Below the pieces are notes generated by a model. That model was not told where the DNA came from. It made no database searches and worked only from the letters and a program-made list of their open reading frames with translations. From JBDZUZ01 sp040255445 (GTDB lineage: Bacteria; Planctomycetota; Phycisphaerae; Phycisphaerales; UBA1924): a DNA stretch of 17,203 nucleotides. Made by a program: the position numbers and the translations under genes. Positions 9,158 through 17,090 of this stretch are shown piece after piece. The first letter of the stretch is position 1. The number at the start of each line of letters is the position of its first letter. Location of the stretch: the NCBI GenBank assembly GCA_040255445.1, contig JBDZUZ010000083.1:1-17203 (forward strand). Reading direction: 5' to 3'.

Positions 9158-9175
9158 TCGGACGTGAACGTCCGA
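9158..9175. promoter_or_regulatory. 18-bp palindrome over the proposed flippase start
   Basis: TCGGACGT-GA-ACGTCCGA, perfect 8-bp arms with a 2-bp centre, in the divergent region between fcl and the flippase. The GTG proposed as start (9164) lies inside it. It could be an operator for a dimeric regulator or chance in GC-rich DNA. Confidence 0.3.
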
Positions 9176-10882
9176 AAAGCTTTTCGCAGACACCCACACC
9201 CCGACGCCGTAGGCCCGGAGCCATCGCGGTTGACCGTATCGTCCAGCTCATCCCGCGGCAGCGGCATCTACGAGGGGCCACAGGGCGTTGCGCCCCTGCC
9301 CACCCCCCGCGAGCTCGAGACCGCCGACACCGCCCCGACCCCCACCCCGGCCCCCGCCCTGGGCGCCAAGGTCGGCGGCGGCATGAGCTGGATGCTCCTG
9401 GCGACCGGGGTCACCAAGCTCAGCACCTTCTTCGCCCAGGCCGTGCTCGGCTGGATCCTCATCCAGAAGGACTTCGGCCTCTTCGCGATCGCCACGACCG
9501 TCGCCGGCTTCGTCATGGTCTGCCGCGATGCCGGCATGCGTGAGCTGCTCACCCAGCGGGCCCACGAGTCGTACGACGACCTCGCCGGCCCGGCACACTG
9601 GTTTGCCCTCTCGTACAACCTGCTCGCCGCGGCGGTGCTGGTCGGGATCTCCTACCCGCTCTCGGTCCATGTGTATGAGGATCCGCGCCTGGTCCAGATG
9701 CTCTGGATCATGGCCCTGGCCATCCCGCTGAGCACGCCCGCCGGCATCCTGATGGCCAAGCTGCGGGCCGACCTTCGCTTCGGCACCGTCTCCTGGATCG
9801 CCGGCTCCTCGGCGCTCTTCCGCCAGATCGCGACCGTCGCGCTCGCGCTCTGGGGCTTCGGAGAGCTCTCGCTCGCGATCCCCGTTGCCCTCGCCGCGCT
9901 CTACGACACAGTGGTCTGCTGGATCGTGACGCGCGACCGCTTCTACGCCCGACCCGCGCAGCCCCGCCGCTGGCCCGCGCTCTTCAAGGAAGCCAAGTGG
10001 CTCATGTTCGGCTCGCTGGGCAACTTCGCGCTCGACTTCGGGCCCTACCTCCTGATGGGCGTCTTCATCTCCTCCGCCGTTGTCGGCTCGTACTTCTTTG
10101 CGTACCAGATCACCGCCCAGATCGGCGTGCTGCTCAGCTACAACCTGCAGCTCGTGCTCTTCCCCGCGCTCACGCGGCTCAACAAAGAGCCGGAACGCCA
10201 GCGCGCTGCGATGCTCCGCGCCCTGCGTGCCCTCATGCTCGTCGGCTCGATCTCCAGCCTCGGTCTCGCCGCGGTCATCATCCCGATGGAAGACCTGATC
10301 TGGCGCGGCCGCTGGGCGCCCGAGTCGCTGGTCGTCATCGTCTTTGGCGTGTTCTTCCCGTGGCGGATCACCTACGGCCTGTGCGCTGCCATGCTCATGG
10401 CCCGCGGCCGGTTCCAGGCCTACGCGTGGATGACCGCGATCGAGGGCGTCGGGCTCATCGTCTTCTCTACGGTGGCCAGCGCCATCACGCCCGACCCGGT
10501 GCTCATCGCTCTCGCTACCGGAATCTGGCTGCTGATCGCCCGCCTCGGGTCAACACTCTGGCTCGTCCGCCAGGTCGGTGCCACCGCCAGCGAATCGCTC
10601 CGCTCCCTCATGCCGGCGTGGCTGTTCGCGATCCTCGCGGGGCTGCTCGGGCTCGCCGCGGATCGCTTCATCCTCGCGCCCTACATGGAGCCGCTCCCGC
10701 CCGAGCCAACGCGAACGATGCTCAACGTCGCCCGCATCCTGCTCGCCGGCTCGGTGTGTGCCCTGACCTTCCTCGCTCTGACACGCTTCCGTCTGAAGGA
10801 CCAGCTCCGCGAGACCGTCGCCGCGTTCCCCGGTCCGATCCGGACGCTCGGCTTCCGAATCCTGCGCCTCCCCGCGAACTGA
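9164..10882 (+). CDS. Wzx-type polysaccharide/lipid-linked oligosaccharide flippase
   Basis: A 572-codon frame. From about residue 74 (MSWMLLATGV) to the end, about 499 residues, it reads as a multi-helix membrane protein of the MOP/polysaccharide-synthesis superfamily: the first helix contains the typical STFFAQAVLGWIL...DFGLFAIATTV block, followed by an alternation of about 12-14 helices and short basic loops, ending in a basic cytoplasmic tail. The family flips undecaprenyl-linked sugar units across the inner membrane. The first 73 residues are Ser/Pro/Thr-rich, soluble and untypical. No good ribosome site is seen at the GTG 9164, so the true start may be later; the ATG at 9383 gives a protein of normal family length. 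The gene sits beside GDP-fucose synthase and is followed after 13 bp by the EEP-fold gene. Substrate is not predictable. Confidence 0.88.
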   Translation: MNVRKAFRRHPHPDAVGPEPSRLTVSSSSSRGSGIYEGPQGVAPLPTPRELETADTAPTPTPAPALGAKVGGGMSWMLLATGVTKLSTFFAQAVLGWILIQKDFGLFAIATTVAGFVMVCRDAGMRELLTQRAHESYDDLAGPAHWFALSYNLLAAAVLVGISYPLSVHVYEDPRLVQMLWIMALAIPLSTPAGILMAKLRADLRFGTVSWIAGSSALFRQIATVALALWGFGELSLAIPVALAALYDTVVCWIVTRDRFYARPAQPRRWPALFKEAKWLMFGSLGNFALDFGPYLLMGVFISSAVVGSYFFAYQITAQIGVLLSYNLQLVLFPALTRLNKEPERQRAAMLRALRALMLVGSISSLGLAAVIIPMEDLIWRGRWAPESLVVIVFGVFFPWRITYGLCAAMLMARGRFQAYAWMTAIEGVGLIVFSTVASAITPDPVLIALATGIWLLIARLGSTLWLVRQVGATASESLRSLMPAWLFAILAGLLGLAADRFILAPYMEPLPPEPTRTMLNVARILLAGSVCALTFLALTRFRLKDQLRETVAAFPGPIRTLGFRILRLPAN

Positions 10883-10895
10883 GCCACATCCGCCC

Positions 10896-11990
10896 GTGCG
10901 AACGCTCCTCCGCCTGCTCTCAACCACCGCCGCCCTCACCGGGCTCCTGGTGCTCGTGCTGTGGGCAGTGGGCCGCCTGATGACCGACCGCACGCTGCCG
11001 ACGCAGTTCCTCTCCTGGATCCCCGGGTTCCTCGCCGTGCCCGCCGCGGCGGCGGCATTGATCGCATCACGGCTCTTCGCCCGCCGCGACCCGCGCCGTC
11101 GAAACCGCCGACCGGCCCGCGGCCTGCGTGGGCTCGGCTGGCTTGGCGTGATCGCCGGCGCTGCGTATGTCCTCGTCGTGCAGTGGCGTCTGCTCGCGCC
11201 GCCGCCGCCCGCGCCCACCGCCAGCGCAGTCCGCATCCTCGCCTGGAACCCGGCGCAGCACTTGGCGGGCTTCGAAGAGCACCTCCGCCGCAACGATGCC
11301 GATATCTACGCCATCGCCAACCCGCCGCTCAACTTCCGCTGGGTCGCGATGCAGGAGCACCTCGGGCCCGAAGCCGACGGCGCGAAATCATCACGCCTCC
11401 TGCTCATGTCCCGCTACCGCATCCTGCGCTGGGGAACCACGCGGCTGGGTGTGCAGGGCGCCAAGGCACGCACCTTCCGCTGGCCCGGCGGCGGCATGGT
11501 CTCGATCGATCAGGGCGAAGCGATCTTCGCCACGCTCGACACCAAGGACAGGCTCGGACGCGACATCACCGTCTGGTTGCTCGATCTTCCTTCCGACCCC
11601 GATATCCACCGCGAGTCGATGATGGCCGAGGCGGCACAGACACTCGCGACCTTCGCCGGCCCGATCTATGAGCGCCGCCCGGCGTACCCGGATGAACGGC
11701 TCGAAGATCAGCCCCCCGGCTTCCCGCCGCCAGACATCATCCTGGGCGACTTCAACACACCCCGCGGCTCGCACTCGCTCAAGACCCTCACGACATTGGA
11801 CCACGCCTTCGACCGCGCCGGCCGCGGCCCCGCCGTCACCTGGCACCGCAAGCTCCCCGTGCTCGCGATCGATCACGCCTTCATTGCGTCCTGGCTCGAT
11901 GTGTCCCGCTACGACACGCAGAGCCTCGGCGTCGGCCAGCACCTGGCGCAGTTCGTCACCGTGCAGCCGCGGCCCGACGATCAGGACTGA
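10896..11990 (+). CDS. Membrane-anchored EEP-superfamily protein with degenerate active site
   Basis: A 364-residue protein with GTG start, 13 bp after the flippase stop, so probably co-transcribed. The N-terminus has three hydrophobic segments (about 8-28, 42-60, 79-98) and a very basic loop between the second and third. From about 112 to the end it follows the endonuclease/exonuclease/phosphatase fold: ILAWN (114-118), GDFNTPRGS (284-292), IDHAF (325-329) and a final QHLAQFVTV with His349. Two hallmark positions look lost: the Glu metal ligand usually in a D-x-x-x-L-Q-E motif (here ADIYAIANPP, 135-144) and the His of the usual H-x-x-P motif (here LLDLPSDP, 228-235). It may be a diverged hydrolase or a binding-only domain. 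A role in surface polysaccharide or lipid metabolism is only suggested by the neighbour. Confidence 0.8.
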   Translation: MRTLLRLLSTTAALTGLLVLVLWAVGRLMTDRTLPTQFLSWIPGFLAVPAAAAALIASRLFARRDPRRRNRRPARGLRGLGWLGVIAGAAYVLVVQWRLLAPPPPAPTASAVRILAWNPAQHLAGFEEHLRRNDADIYAIANPPLNFRWVAMQEHLGPEADGAKSSRLLLMSRYRILRWGTTRLGVQGAKARTFRWPGGGMVSIDQGEAIFATLDTKDRLGRDITVWLLDLPSDPDIHRESMMAEAAQTLATFAGPIYERRPAYPDERLEDQPPGFPPPDIILGDFNTPRGSHSLKTLTTLDHAFDRAGRGPAVTWHRKLPVLAIDHAFIASWLDVSRYDTQSLGVGQHLAQFVTVQPRPDDQD

Positions 11991-12022
11991 TCCGCAGCGC
12001 TCCCGCGATGCGACAGCCCCAA

Positions 12023-12028
12023 TACACT
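12023..12028 (+). promoter_or_regulatory. Candidate -10 box for leaderless gatC mRNA
   Basis: TACACT ends 6 bp before the ATG at 12035, which has no Shine-Dalgarno. Transcription would start at or next to the start codon. No clear -35 element is seen 17 bp upstream. Confidence 0.35.
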
Positions 12029-12034
12029 CCGCTC

Positions 12035-12346
12035 ATGCCCGAACCGCTCTCGAGCGCACAGGTCCGCCGCATCGCGACGCTCGCGCGGCTCGACATCGCC
12101 GATGCCGATGTCGAAGCCCTCCGCGCCGATCTCTCCGCCGTTCTCGGCTACATGGACCGCCTCAAGACACTCGACCTCAAGGACGTCGAGCCGCTCGCCC
12201 ATGTCGGCCGCTACACCAACCGCTTCCGCGACGATGAGCCGGGACAGACGATCGATACCGAGACGGCGATGAACCTCGCACCCAAGACCGATCCGCCCTT
12301 CTTCAGCGTGCCCAAGGTGATCGATGGATCTGGGGGCGGCGCATGA
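12035..12346 (+). CDS. gatC: Asp-tRNA(Asn)/Glu-tRNA(Gln) amidotransferase subunit C
   Basis: A 103-residue small subunit of the GatCAB complex, which stabilises GatA and wraps around the GatA-GatB interface during amidation of mischarged Glu-tRNA(Gln) or Asp-tRNA(Asn). Recognised by VRRIATLARLDI near the N-terminus, the central LGYMDRLKTLDLKDVEPL helix and the C-terminal NLAPKTDPPFFSVPKVI (80-96). I prefer the ATG at 12035 because it gives the usual subunit length; an in-frame ATG at 12008 would add nine residues unlike the family. Its last four bases ATGA overlap the start of gatA, so the two are translationally coupled. Confidence 0.93.
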   Translation: MPEPLSSAQVRRIATLARLDIADADVEALRADLSAVLGYMDRLKTLDLKDVEPLAHVGRYTNRFRDDEPGQTIDTETAMNLAPKTDPPFFSVPKVIDGSGGGA

Positions 12347-13854
12347 CCGCCGACCAGCCCACGCCCGATCAACCGTCCACCGCTGTCGAGATCGCCCGCG
12401 CCGTCCGCGGCAAGCAACTCAAGGCGACCGCTGTCACCGCCGCCGCGCTCGAACGCGCCAAGGCCCAGAACCCCGCGCTCAACGCTTTCCTCCACCTCTT
12501 CCAAGACCGCGCTATGTCCGCGGCCGCCGCGGTCGACTCGCGCATCGAATCCGGCGAGGCCGATTCGCTCCCGCTCGCGGGTGTGCCCATCGCGATCAAG
12601 GACAACATCTGCCTCGGGCCCGACCTCCGCGAGAAGGGCGACAGCCGCGGCTACGGCGGCCCCACCACCTGCGGCTCGCGCATCCTCGAGCACTACCACG
12701 CCCCCTTCACCGCCACCGCCGCGCAGCGACTCATCGACGCCGGCGCGATCCTCATCGGCAAGACCAACATGGACGAGTTCGCGATGGGCTCGTCGACGGA
12801 GCACTCGGCCTTCGGTCCCACGCGCAACCCGCACGATCACAGCCGCGTCCCCGGCGGTTCCAGCGGCGGCTCCGCTGCGGCGGTCGCTGCGGGCATCACG
12901 CCGGTCGCCCTCGGCTCCGACACCGGCGGCTCGATCCGCCAGCCCGCGGCGTTCTGCGGCCTGGTCGGTGTGAAGCCCACCTACGGCCGCATCTCCCGCT
13001 ACGGCCTCGTCGCCTACGCCAGCAGCCTCGACCAGATCGGCCCCCTCGCGGCGAACGTGACCGACGCCGCGGCAATCCTCGACATCATCTGCGGTGACGA
13101 CCCGCTCGACTCGACCGCCGCGCCGCGCTTCGCGCCCGATCTCACCTCCGGGCTCGACAAGCCCGTCGAGAACCTCGTGATCGGCGTCCCGCTCCAGGCG
13201 CGGTCGGATGCCAATCACCCCGCGGTCGCCGCGGCCCTCGATGCGGCGATCGAGAAATACAAGGCGATGGGCGCCGAGATCATCGACATCGACCTGCCGC
13301 TGCTCGATCACGCGGTCGCGGCGTACTACATCGTCGCGCCCGCCGAGGCGAGCTCGAACCTGGCGCGGTACGACGGCATCCGCTACGGCCGCCGCGCGGA
13401 GTTGTCGAACAAAGCCGCGCTCGCCGATGTCTACACCCGCTCCCGCGCGGAAGGCTTCGGCAAGGAAGTGCAGCGCCGCATCATGCTCGGCACGCATGTA
13501 CTGAGCAGCGGGTACTACGACGCCTACTACAACACCGCGCTGCAGGTCCGCGCCAAACTCCTCGCCGAGTTCACCGCCGCCTTCGAACCCCCCGCCGCGT
13601 GCCACGCGATCCTGATGCCCGCCACGCCCGGTCCGGCATTCCGAATCGGCGAGAAGACCACCGACCCGCTGGCGATGTATTTGGAAGACATCTACACCGT
13701 CGCGGTGAACCTCGCCGGCCTGCCCGCGCTGACGATGCCCGCATCAACCGCCGACATCGACGGCGCGAAGCTCCCGATCGGCGTCCAACTCATCGGCCGC
13801 CCCTTCGAAGAGTCCACCCTCCTCCGCACCGCCCGCATGCTCGAAATGGTGTGA
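12343..13854 (+). CDS. gatA: Asp-tRNA(Asn)/Glu-tRNA(Gln) amidotransferase subunit A
   Basis: A 503-residue amidase-signature enzyme that releases ammonia from glutamine for tRNA-bound Glu/Asp amidation with GatB and GatC. The Ser-cisSer-Lys triad is complete: Lys86 in AIKDN, Ser173 in GGSSGGSAAA and Ser197 in GSDTGGSIRQPA; the 24-residue Ser-Ser spacing equals that of the known enzyme. The Lys-to-cisSer distance is 87 rather than about 75, because of a short insertion after Lys86 (GPDLREKGDSRGYGG). Family blocks TNMDEFAMGSSTEHS, GVKPTYGRISRYGLVAYASS and LPIGVQLIGRPFEE are present. The ATG overlaps the gatC stop by 4 bp. gatB is not in the window. The downstream hairpin at 13864 may mark the operon end. 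Confidence 0.96.
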   Translation: MTADQPTPDQPSTAVEIARAVRGKQLKATAVTAAALERAKAQNPALNAFLHLFQDRAMSAAAAVDSRIESGEADSLPLAGVPIAIKDNICLGPDLREKGDSRGYGGPTTCGSRILEHYHAPFTATAAQRLIDAGAILIGKTNMDEFAMGSSTEHSAFGPTRNPHDHSRVPGGSSGGSAAAVAAGITPVALGSDTGGSIRQPAAFCGLVGVKPTYGRISRYGLVAYASSLDQIGPLAANVTDAAAILDIICGDDPLDSTAAPRFAPDLTSGLDKPVENLVIGVPLQARSDANHPAVAAALDAAIEKYKAMGAEIIDIDLPLLDHAVAAYYIVAPAEASSNLARYDGIRYGRRAELSNKAALADVYTRSRAEGFGKEVQRRIMLGTHVLSSGYYDAYYNTALQVRAKLLAEFTAAFEPPAACHAILMPATPGPAFRIGEKTTDPLAMYLEDIYTVAVNLAGLPALTMPASTADIDGAKLPIGVQLIGRPFEESTLLRTARMLEMV

Positions 13855-13863
13855 TTCTCAGTG

Positions 13864-13884
13864 GCATCGGCATTCTGCCGATGC
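13864..13884 (+). terminator. Perfect hairpin after gatA, without T-tract
   Basis: GCATCGGCA (13864-13872), loop TTC, TGCCGATGC (13876-13884), nine perfect base pairs, 10 bp after the gatA stop. No T run follows, so it may be an mRNA-end-stabilising hairpin, a Rho-assisted end or a copy of a dispersed palindromic repeat rather than a classical terminator. Confidence 0.4.
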
Positions 13885-14009
13885 GGAATCGCACCTCGCG
13901 CAGCGCCACGCCACATTGCAGCCGCGGCGATTCCCTGATTGCTCGACTACCCGCAAGAAAGAGCCCGGTATCGCTGCGATCGAACTGCGGTAACTCGGAC
14001 CCCGCGCGG

Positions 14010-14015
14010 TACGCT
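14010..14015 (+). promoter_or_regulatory. Candidate -10 box close to the zinc-ribbon protein start
   Basis: TACGCT ends 8 bp before the GTG at 14024; the bases between are C-rich with no Shine-Dalgarno. Same layout as at gatC, abrB-like and nuoF starts. No -35 seen. Confidence 0.28.
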
Positions 14016-14023
14016 CACCCCCC

Positions 14024-14734
14024 GTGCCCACCACCCCGCGCCCAACCCGCCGCATCCTCGCCGCAACCCTCTCCGCGGCGGTCCTTATCGCCGCCGCGTA
14101 CCCCTGCCTCTGGCTCACGCTCCTCGCCCATCGCGAACTGCTCCGCGCTGCCGCCGCCATCGGCCTGCTCGACACCAGCCGCGGCCTGGGCGGGCAGATC
14201 CTCCGCTACAACTACCCGCGCCATCCCGAATGGGTCCACCCGATCCTCGCCGCCGCGGCCGCCTCGCTCGGCTACGCCCTCCCGCTCCTCGTCGCCGCGC
14301 TCCTCTATCGCGCCATCGCGAAGCCACCCCGCCAGCGCGCCCTCATCCTCGCCGCCCGCCTCCTCATCCTCATCGCCATCTTCGGCGCCCTCCGCGGCTA
14401 CCTCACCCGCGCCCACAGCCACACCATCCAGAACACCGTGCTCGCCGCGGCGGAGTCCCGCGGCCACACCGTCACCCGCATCAGCGGCATCGTCCCCATG
14501 ACCGAGTCCGGCCCCATGAACGGCCCGCACGCGGCGTTCTGGAACACCGCCTACCGCCACGCCCCCTGGATCCTGATCTGGACCGCCGCCACCGCCGCGG
14601 CCTTCACCACCCACTACCTCACCGCCCGCCTCACGCCGACCCGCCCCACCACCGGCTGCCCCAACTGCGGCTACCCGACTGACACGATCCAGAGCTCGCG
14701 ATGCCCGGAATGTGGCGCGTCGTTGAAGCGTTGA
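14024..14734 (+). CDS. Four-helix membrane protein with C-terminal zinc ribbon
   Basis: A 236-residue protein of unknown function. Hydrophobic segments at about 11-34, 72-97, 106-124 and 181-201 predict four membrane helices, with a soluble loop at about 125-180. The C-terminal tail has a four-Cys zinc ribbon: Cys212-x-x-Cys215-Gly-Tyr and Cys227-x-x-Cys230-Gly, a motif frequent in planctomycete membrane proteins. The tail is probably cytoplasmic and could bind nucleic acid or protein. The GTG start is the earliest sensible one and lacks a ribosome site. The antisense frame across the same span (14015-14746) is Gly/Glu/Ala-rich with no fold signal and is rejected. No operon partner: gatA ends 169 bp upstream and the next gene is convergent. 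Confidence 0.72.
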   Translation: MPTTPRPTRRILAATLSAAVLIAAAYPCLWLTLLAHRELLRAAAAIGLLDTSRGLGGQILRYNYPRHPEWVHPILAAAAASLGYALPLLVAALLYRAIAKPPRQRALILAARLLILIAIFGALRGYLTRAHSHTIQNTVLAAAESRGHTVTRISGIVPMTESGPMNGPHAAFWNTAYRHAPWILIWTAATAAAFTTHYLTARLTPTRPTTGCPNCGYPTDTIQSSRCPECGASLKR

Positions 14735-14739
14735 CCATG

Positions 14740-14756
14740 GATTCACAAACTGAATC
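14740..14756. terminator. Small hairpin between convergent genes
   Basis: GATTCA (14740-14745), loop CAAAC, TGAATC (14751-14756), in the 33-bp gap between the convergent zinc-ribbon and AbrB-like genes. The stem is only 6 bp (7 with a G-T pair) and no T-tract follows on either strand, so it is a weak bidirectional terminator candidate. Confidence 0.3.
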
Positions 14757-14767
14757 TGCGGCCGGGC

Positions 14768-14995
14768 TCACTCCGCAAGCCGCTTCAGCGCCTTCCCGTG
14801 CTTTGCGTTCACCTTCTCGAGCGACTTCGATACGCGGGCCCCGCGAGCGCCCTCGTCCGCGCGGCTGATCACGAGTACCTTGCCGTCGGTCGTGACCTCC
14901 AGCGGGCTTTCCGGGTCGATCTTGAGCAGTTCCAGGATCGGCTTATCGATGATCAACGCGTAGCTGTTCCCGTGCTTCGTGAGCTTCTTGATCAT
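14768..14995 (-). CDS. AbrB/MazE/SpoVT-type DNA-binding protein
   Basis: A 75-residue protein. Residues 1-45 (IKKLTKHGNSYALIIDKPIL, then LLKID and LEVTTDGKVLVI) are the swapped-hairpin DNA-binding fold of the AbrB/MazE family: a beta strand with K-H-G-N-S, the I-D-K-P-I-L turn, and a D-G-K-x-L-V-I strand. The tail (about 46-75) is basic and helical, possibly a partner-binding segment. ATG 14995 is the natural start, since the family fold begins there; the frame extends 16 codons upstream but with unrelated sequence. No Shine-Dalgarno is visible. No MazF/VapC-like toxin lies next to it on either side, so it is either an orphan antitoxin or a plain regulator. It is divergent from the 73-codon ORF at 15081. 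Confidence 0.85.
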   Translation of the reverse strand: MIKKLTKHGNSYALIIDKPILELLKIDPESPLEVTTDGKVLVISRADEGARGARVSKSLEKVNAKHGKALKRLAE

Positions 14996-15003
14996 GCAAG
15001 GTA

Positions 15004-15009
15004 AGTGTA
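15004..15009 (-). promoter_or_regulatory. Candidate -10 box for leaderless AbrB-like mRNA
   Basis: On the minus strand TACACT ends 8 bp before the ATG at 14995, with no Shine-Dalgarno between. Identical hexamer to the gatC box. Confidence 0.35.
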
Positions 15010-15029
15010 ACCGATGTCCTTCCGTTGTG

Positions 15030-15035
15030 TATACT
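15030..15035 (+). promoter_or_regulatory. Candidate -10 box for the small ORF at 15081
   Basis: TATACT (5 of 6 to consensus) would start transcription near 15042 and give a leader of about 39 bases. No good -35 match is present. The sequence GTATAC here is palindromic, so the AbrB-like protein could also bind here. Confidence 0.35.
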
Positions 15036-15080
15036 GAACGCAACGCCGTTTCGGCTCTTGGGCGATTGGAAAGGACACCC

Positions 15081-15302
15081 GTGCGACACCTGCTTCACAA
15101 CCTGCTAACCGGAGCCGCCTCCGTGCTTGATCTCAGCCCGCCACCTCAGCGACGCCGCTTTGGCCGCGCCATCCTCAGGACCTCCGACACCGAGGCAATC
15201 GCCTCCGACTGGGCTCACCTCCGCCGCGATCCGAATCCCAAGGCGGCCCGCAGCGAAATGCCCACCGCCGACAAGGCCGGGGTCCACCACCCACCACGGT
15301 GA
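15081..15302 (+). CDS. Small protein of unknown function (73 aa)
   Basis: GTG start at 15081 is preceded by AAAGGA with a 5-base gap, a good ribosome site in a region where most random frames have none. The protein begins MRHLLHNLLTGAASVLDL, then a basic patch (QRRRFGRAIL) and SDTEAIASDWAHLRRD; the last 20 residues are low-quality and may not be conserved. The first part reads as an amphipathic helix plus a linker and a second helix. I do not recognise the family; the S-D-x-E-A-[IL]-x-S-D-W pattern seems familiar from small bacterial ORFs but I cannot place it. It is divergent from the AbrB-like gene (85 bp between starts) and lies 92 bp before nuoF. Confidence 0.55.
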   Translation: MRHLLHNLLTGAASVLDLSPPPQRRRFGRAILRTSDTEAIASDWAHLRRDPNPKAARSEMPTADKAGVHHPPR

Positions 15303-15313
15303 CGCTCCACCAC

Positions 15314-15369
15314 TCCGTCCCTCCGTCCCTTTGTCCCTCTGTCCCTCCCCCCCGTGCCTTTGTGCCTTC
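15314..15369 (+). repeat. 8-bp periodic C-rich tract upstream of nuoF
   Basis: Seven consecutive octamers: TCCGTCCC, TCCGTCCC, TTTGTCCC, TCTGTCCC, TCCCCCCC, GTGCCTTT, GTGCCTTC. The pyrimidine-rich stretch continues to the nuoF ATG at 15395, so nuoF has no Shine-Dalgarno. Confidence 0.7.
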
Positions 15370-15388
15370 CCGCTCCCCCACCTACCCT
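15360..15388 (+). promoter_or_regulatory. Candidate promoter for leaderless nuoF mRNA
   Basis: TTGTGC (15360-15365), 17-bp spacer, TACCCT (15383-15388), then six C and the ATG at 15395. The -35 is partly made from the tandem-repeat tract. Confidence 0.4.
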
Positions 15389-15394
15389 CCCCCC

Positions 15395-16870
<1,476 letters not shown>

Positions 16871-17090
16871 GGCCCTGACCGTTTGCCGCAAGCGGCCCCG
16901 CATCGCACAAAGGCGCGAGTGAGAGCCGACGGCGCAAGACGTCGTTGTCTCCGGTGGTTCCCTTGTGGAAACACACTGCTTCTGCTACAACCTCCGGCCG
17001 TCCTCGAAGTCTTCAGCGCAGCTGCACGGAGCCGGTCTGCGCCCAAGTGAGAACGCCGCGGCGAAGCGCCGCCAGTTCGGAGGCAGACCA
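16871..17090. other. Intergenic region between nuoF and the last gene
   Basis: 220 bp without a gene. It holds a small GCCG-CAAG-CGGC hairpin (16884-16895) 13 bp after the nuoF stop without T-tract, a promoter candidate at 16963-16991, and a GCGGCG-AAG-CGCCGC hairpin (17058-17072) just upstream of the Shine-Dalgarno of the next gene. Confidence 0.5.
16963..16991 (+). promoter_or_regulatory. Candidate promoter for the secreted protein at 17091
   Basis: TTGTGG (16963-16968), 17-bp spacer, TACAAC (16986-16991, 4 of 6 to the -10 consensus). A start near 16998 would give a leader of about 93 bases. Confidence 0.4.

Larger units (their letters stand above)
13855..14023. other. Intergenic region after gatA
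   Basis: 169 bp without a credible gene. It contains the hairpin at 13864-13884 and, near its right end, the TACGCT box at 14010-14015. Base composition is slightly less GC-rich than the flanking genes. Confidence 0.5.

Noticed and set aside
12211..13605. 464-codon minus-strand frame over gatC-gatA
   Set aside because: Antisense to gatA with all catalytic residues; Gly/Arg/Asp/Val-rich composition without domain signal.
14015..14746. 243-codon minus-strand frame over the zinc-ribbon membrane protein
   Set aside because: Gly/Glu/Ala repeats only; the plus frame has membrane helices and a proper four-Cys zinc ribbon.
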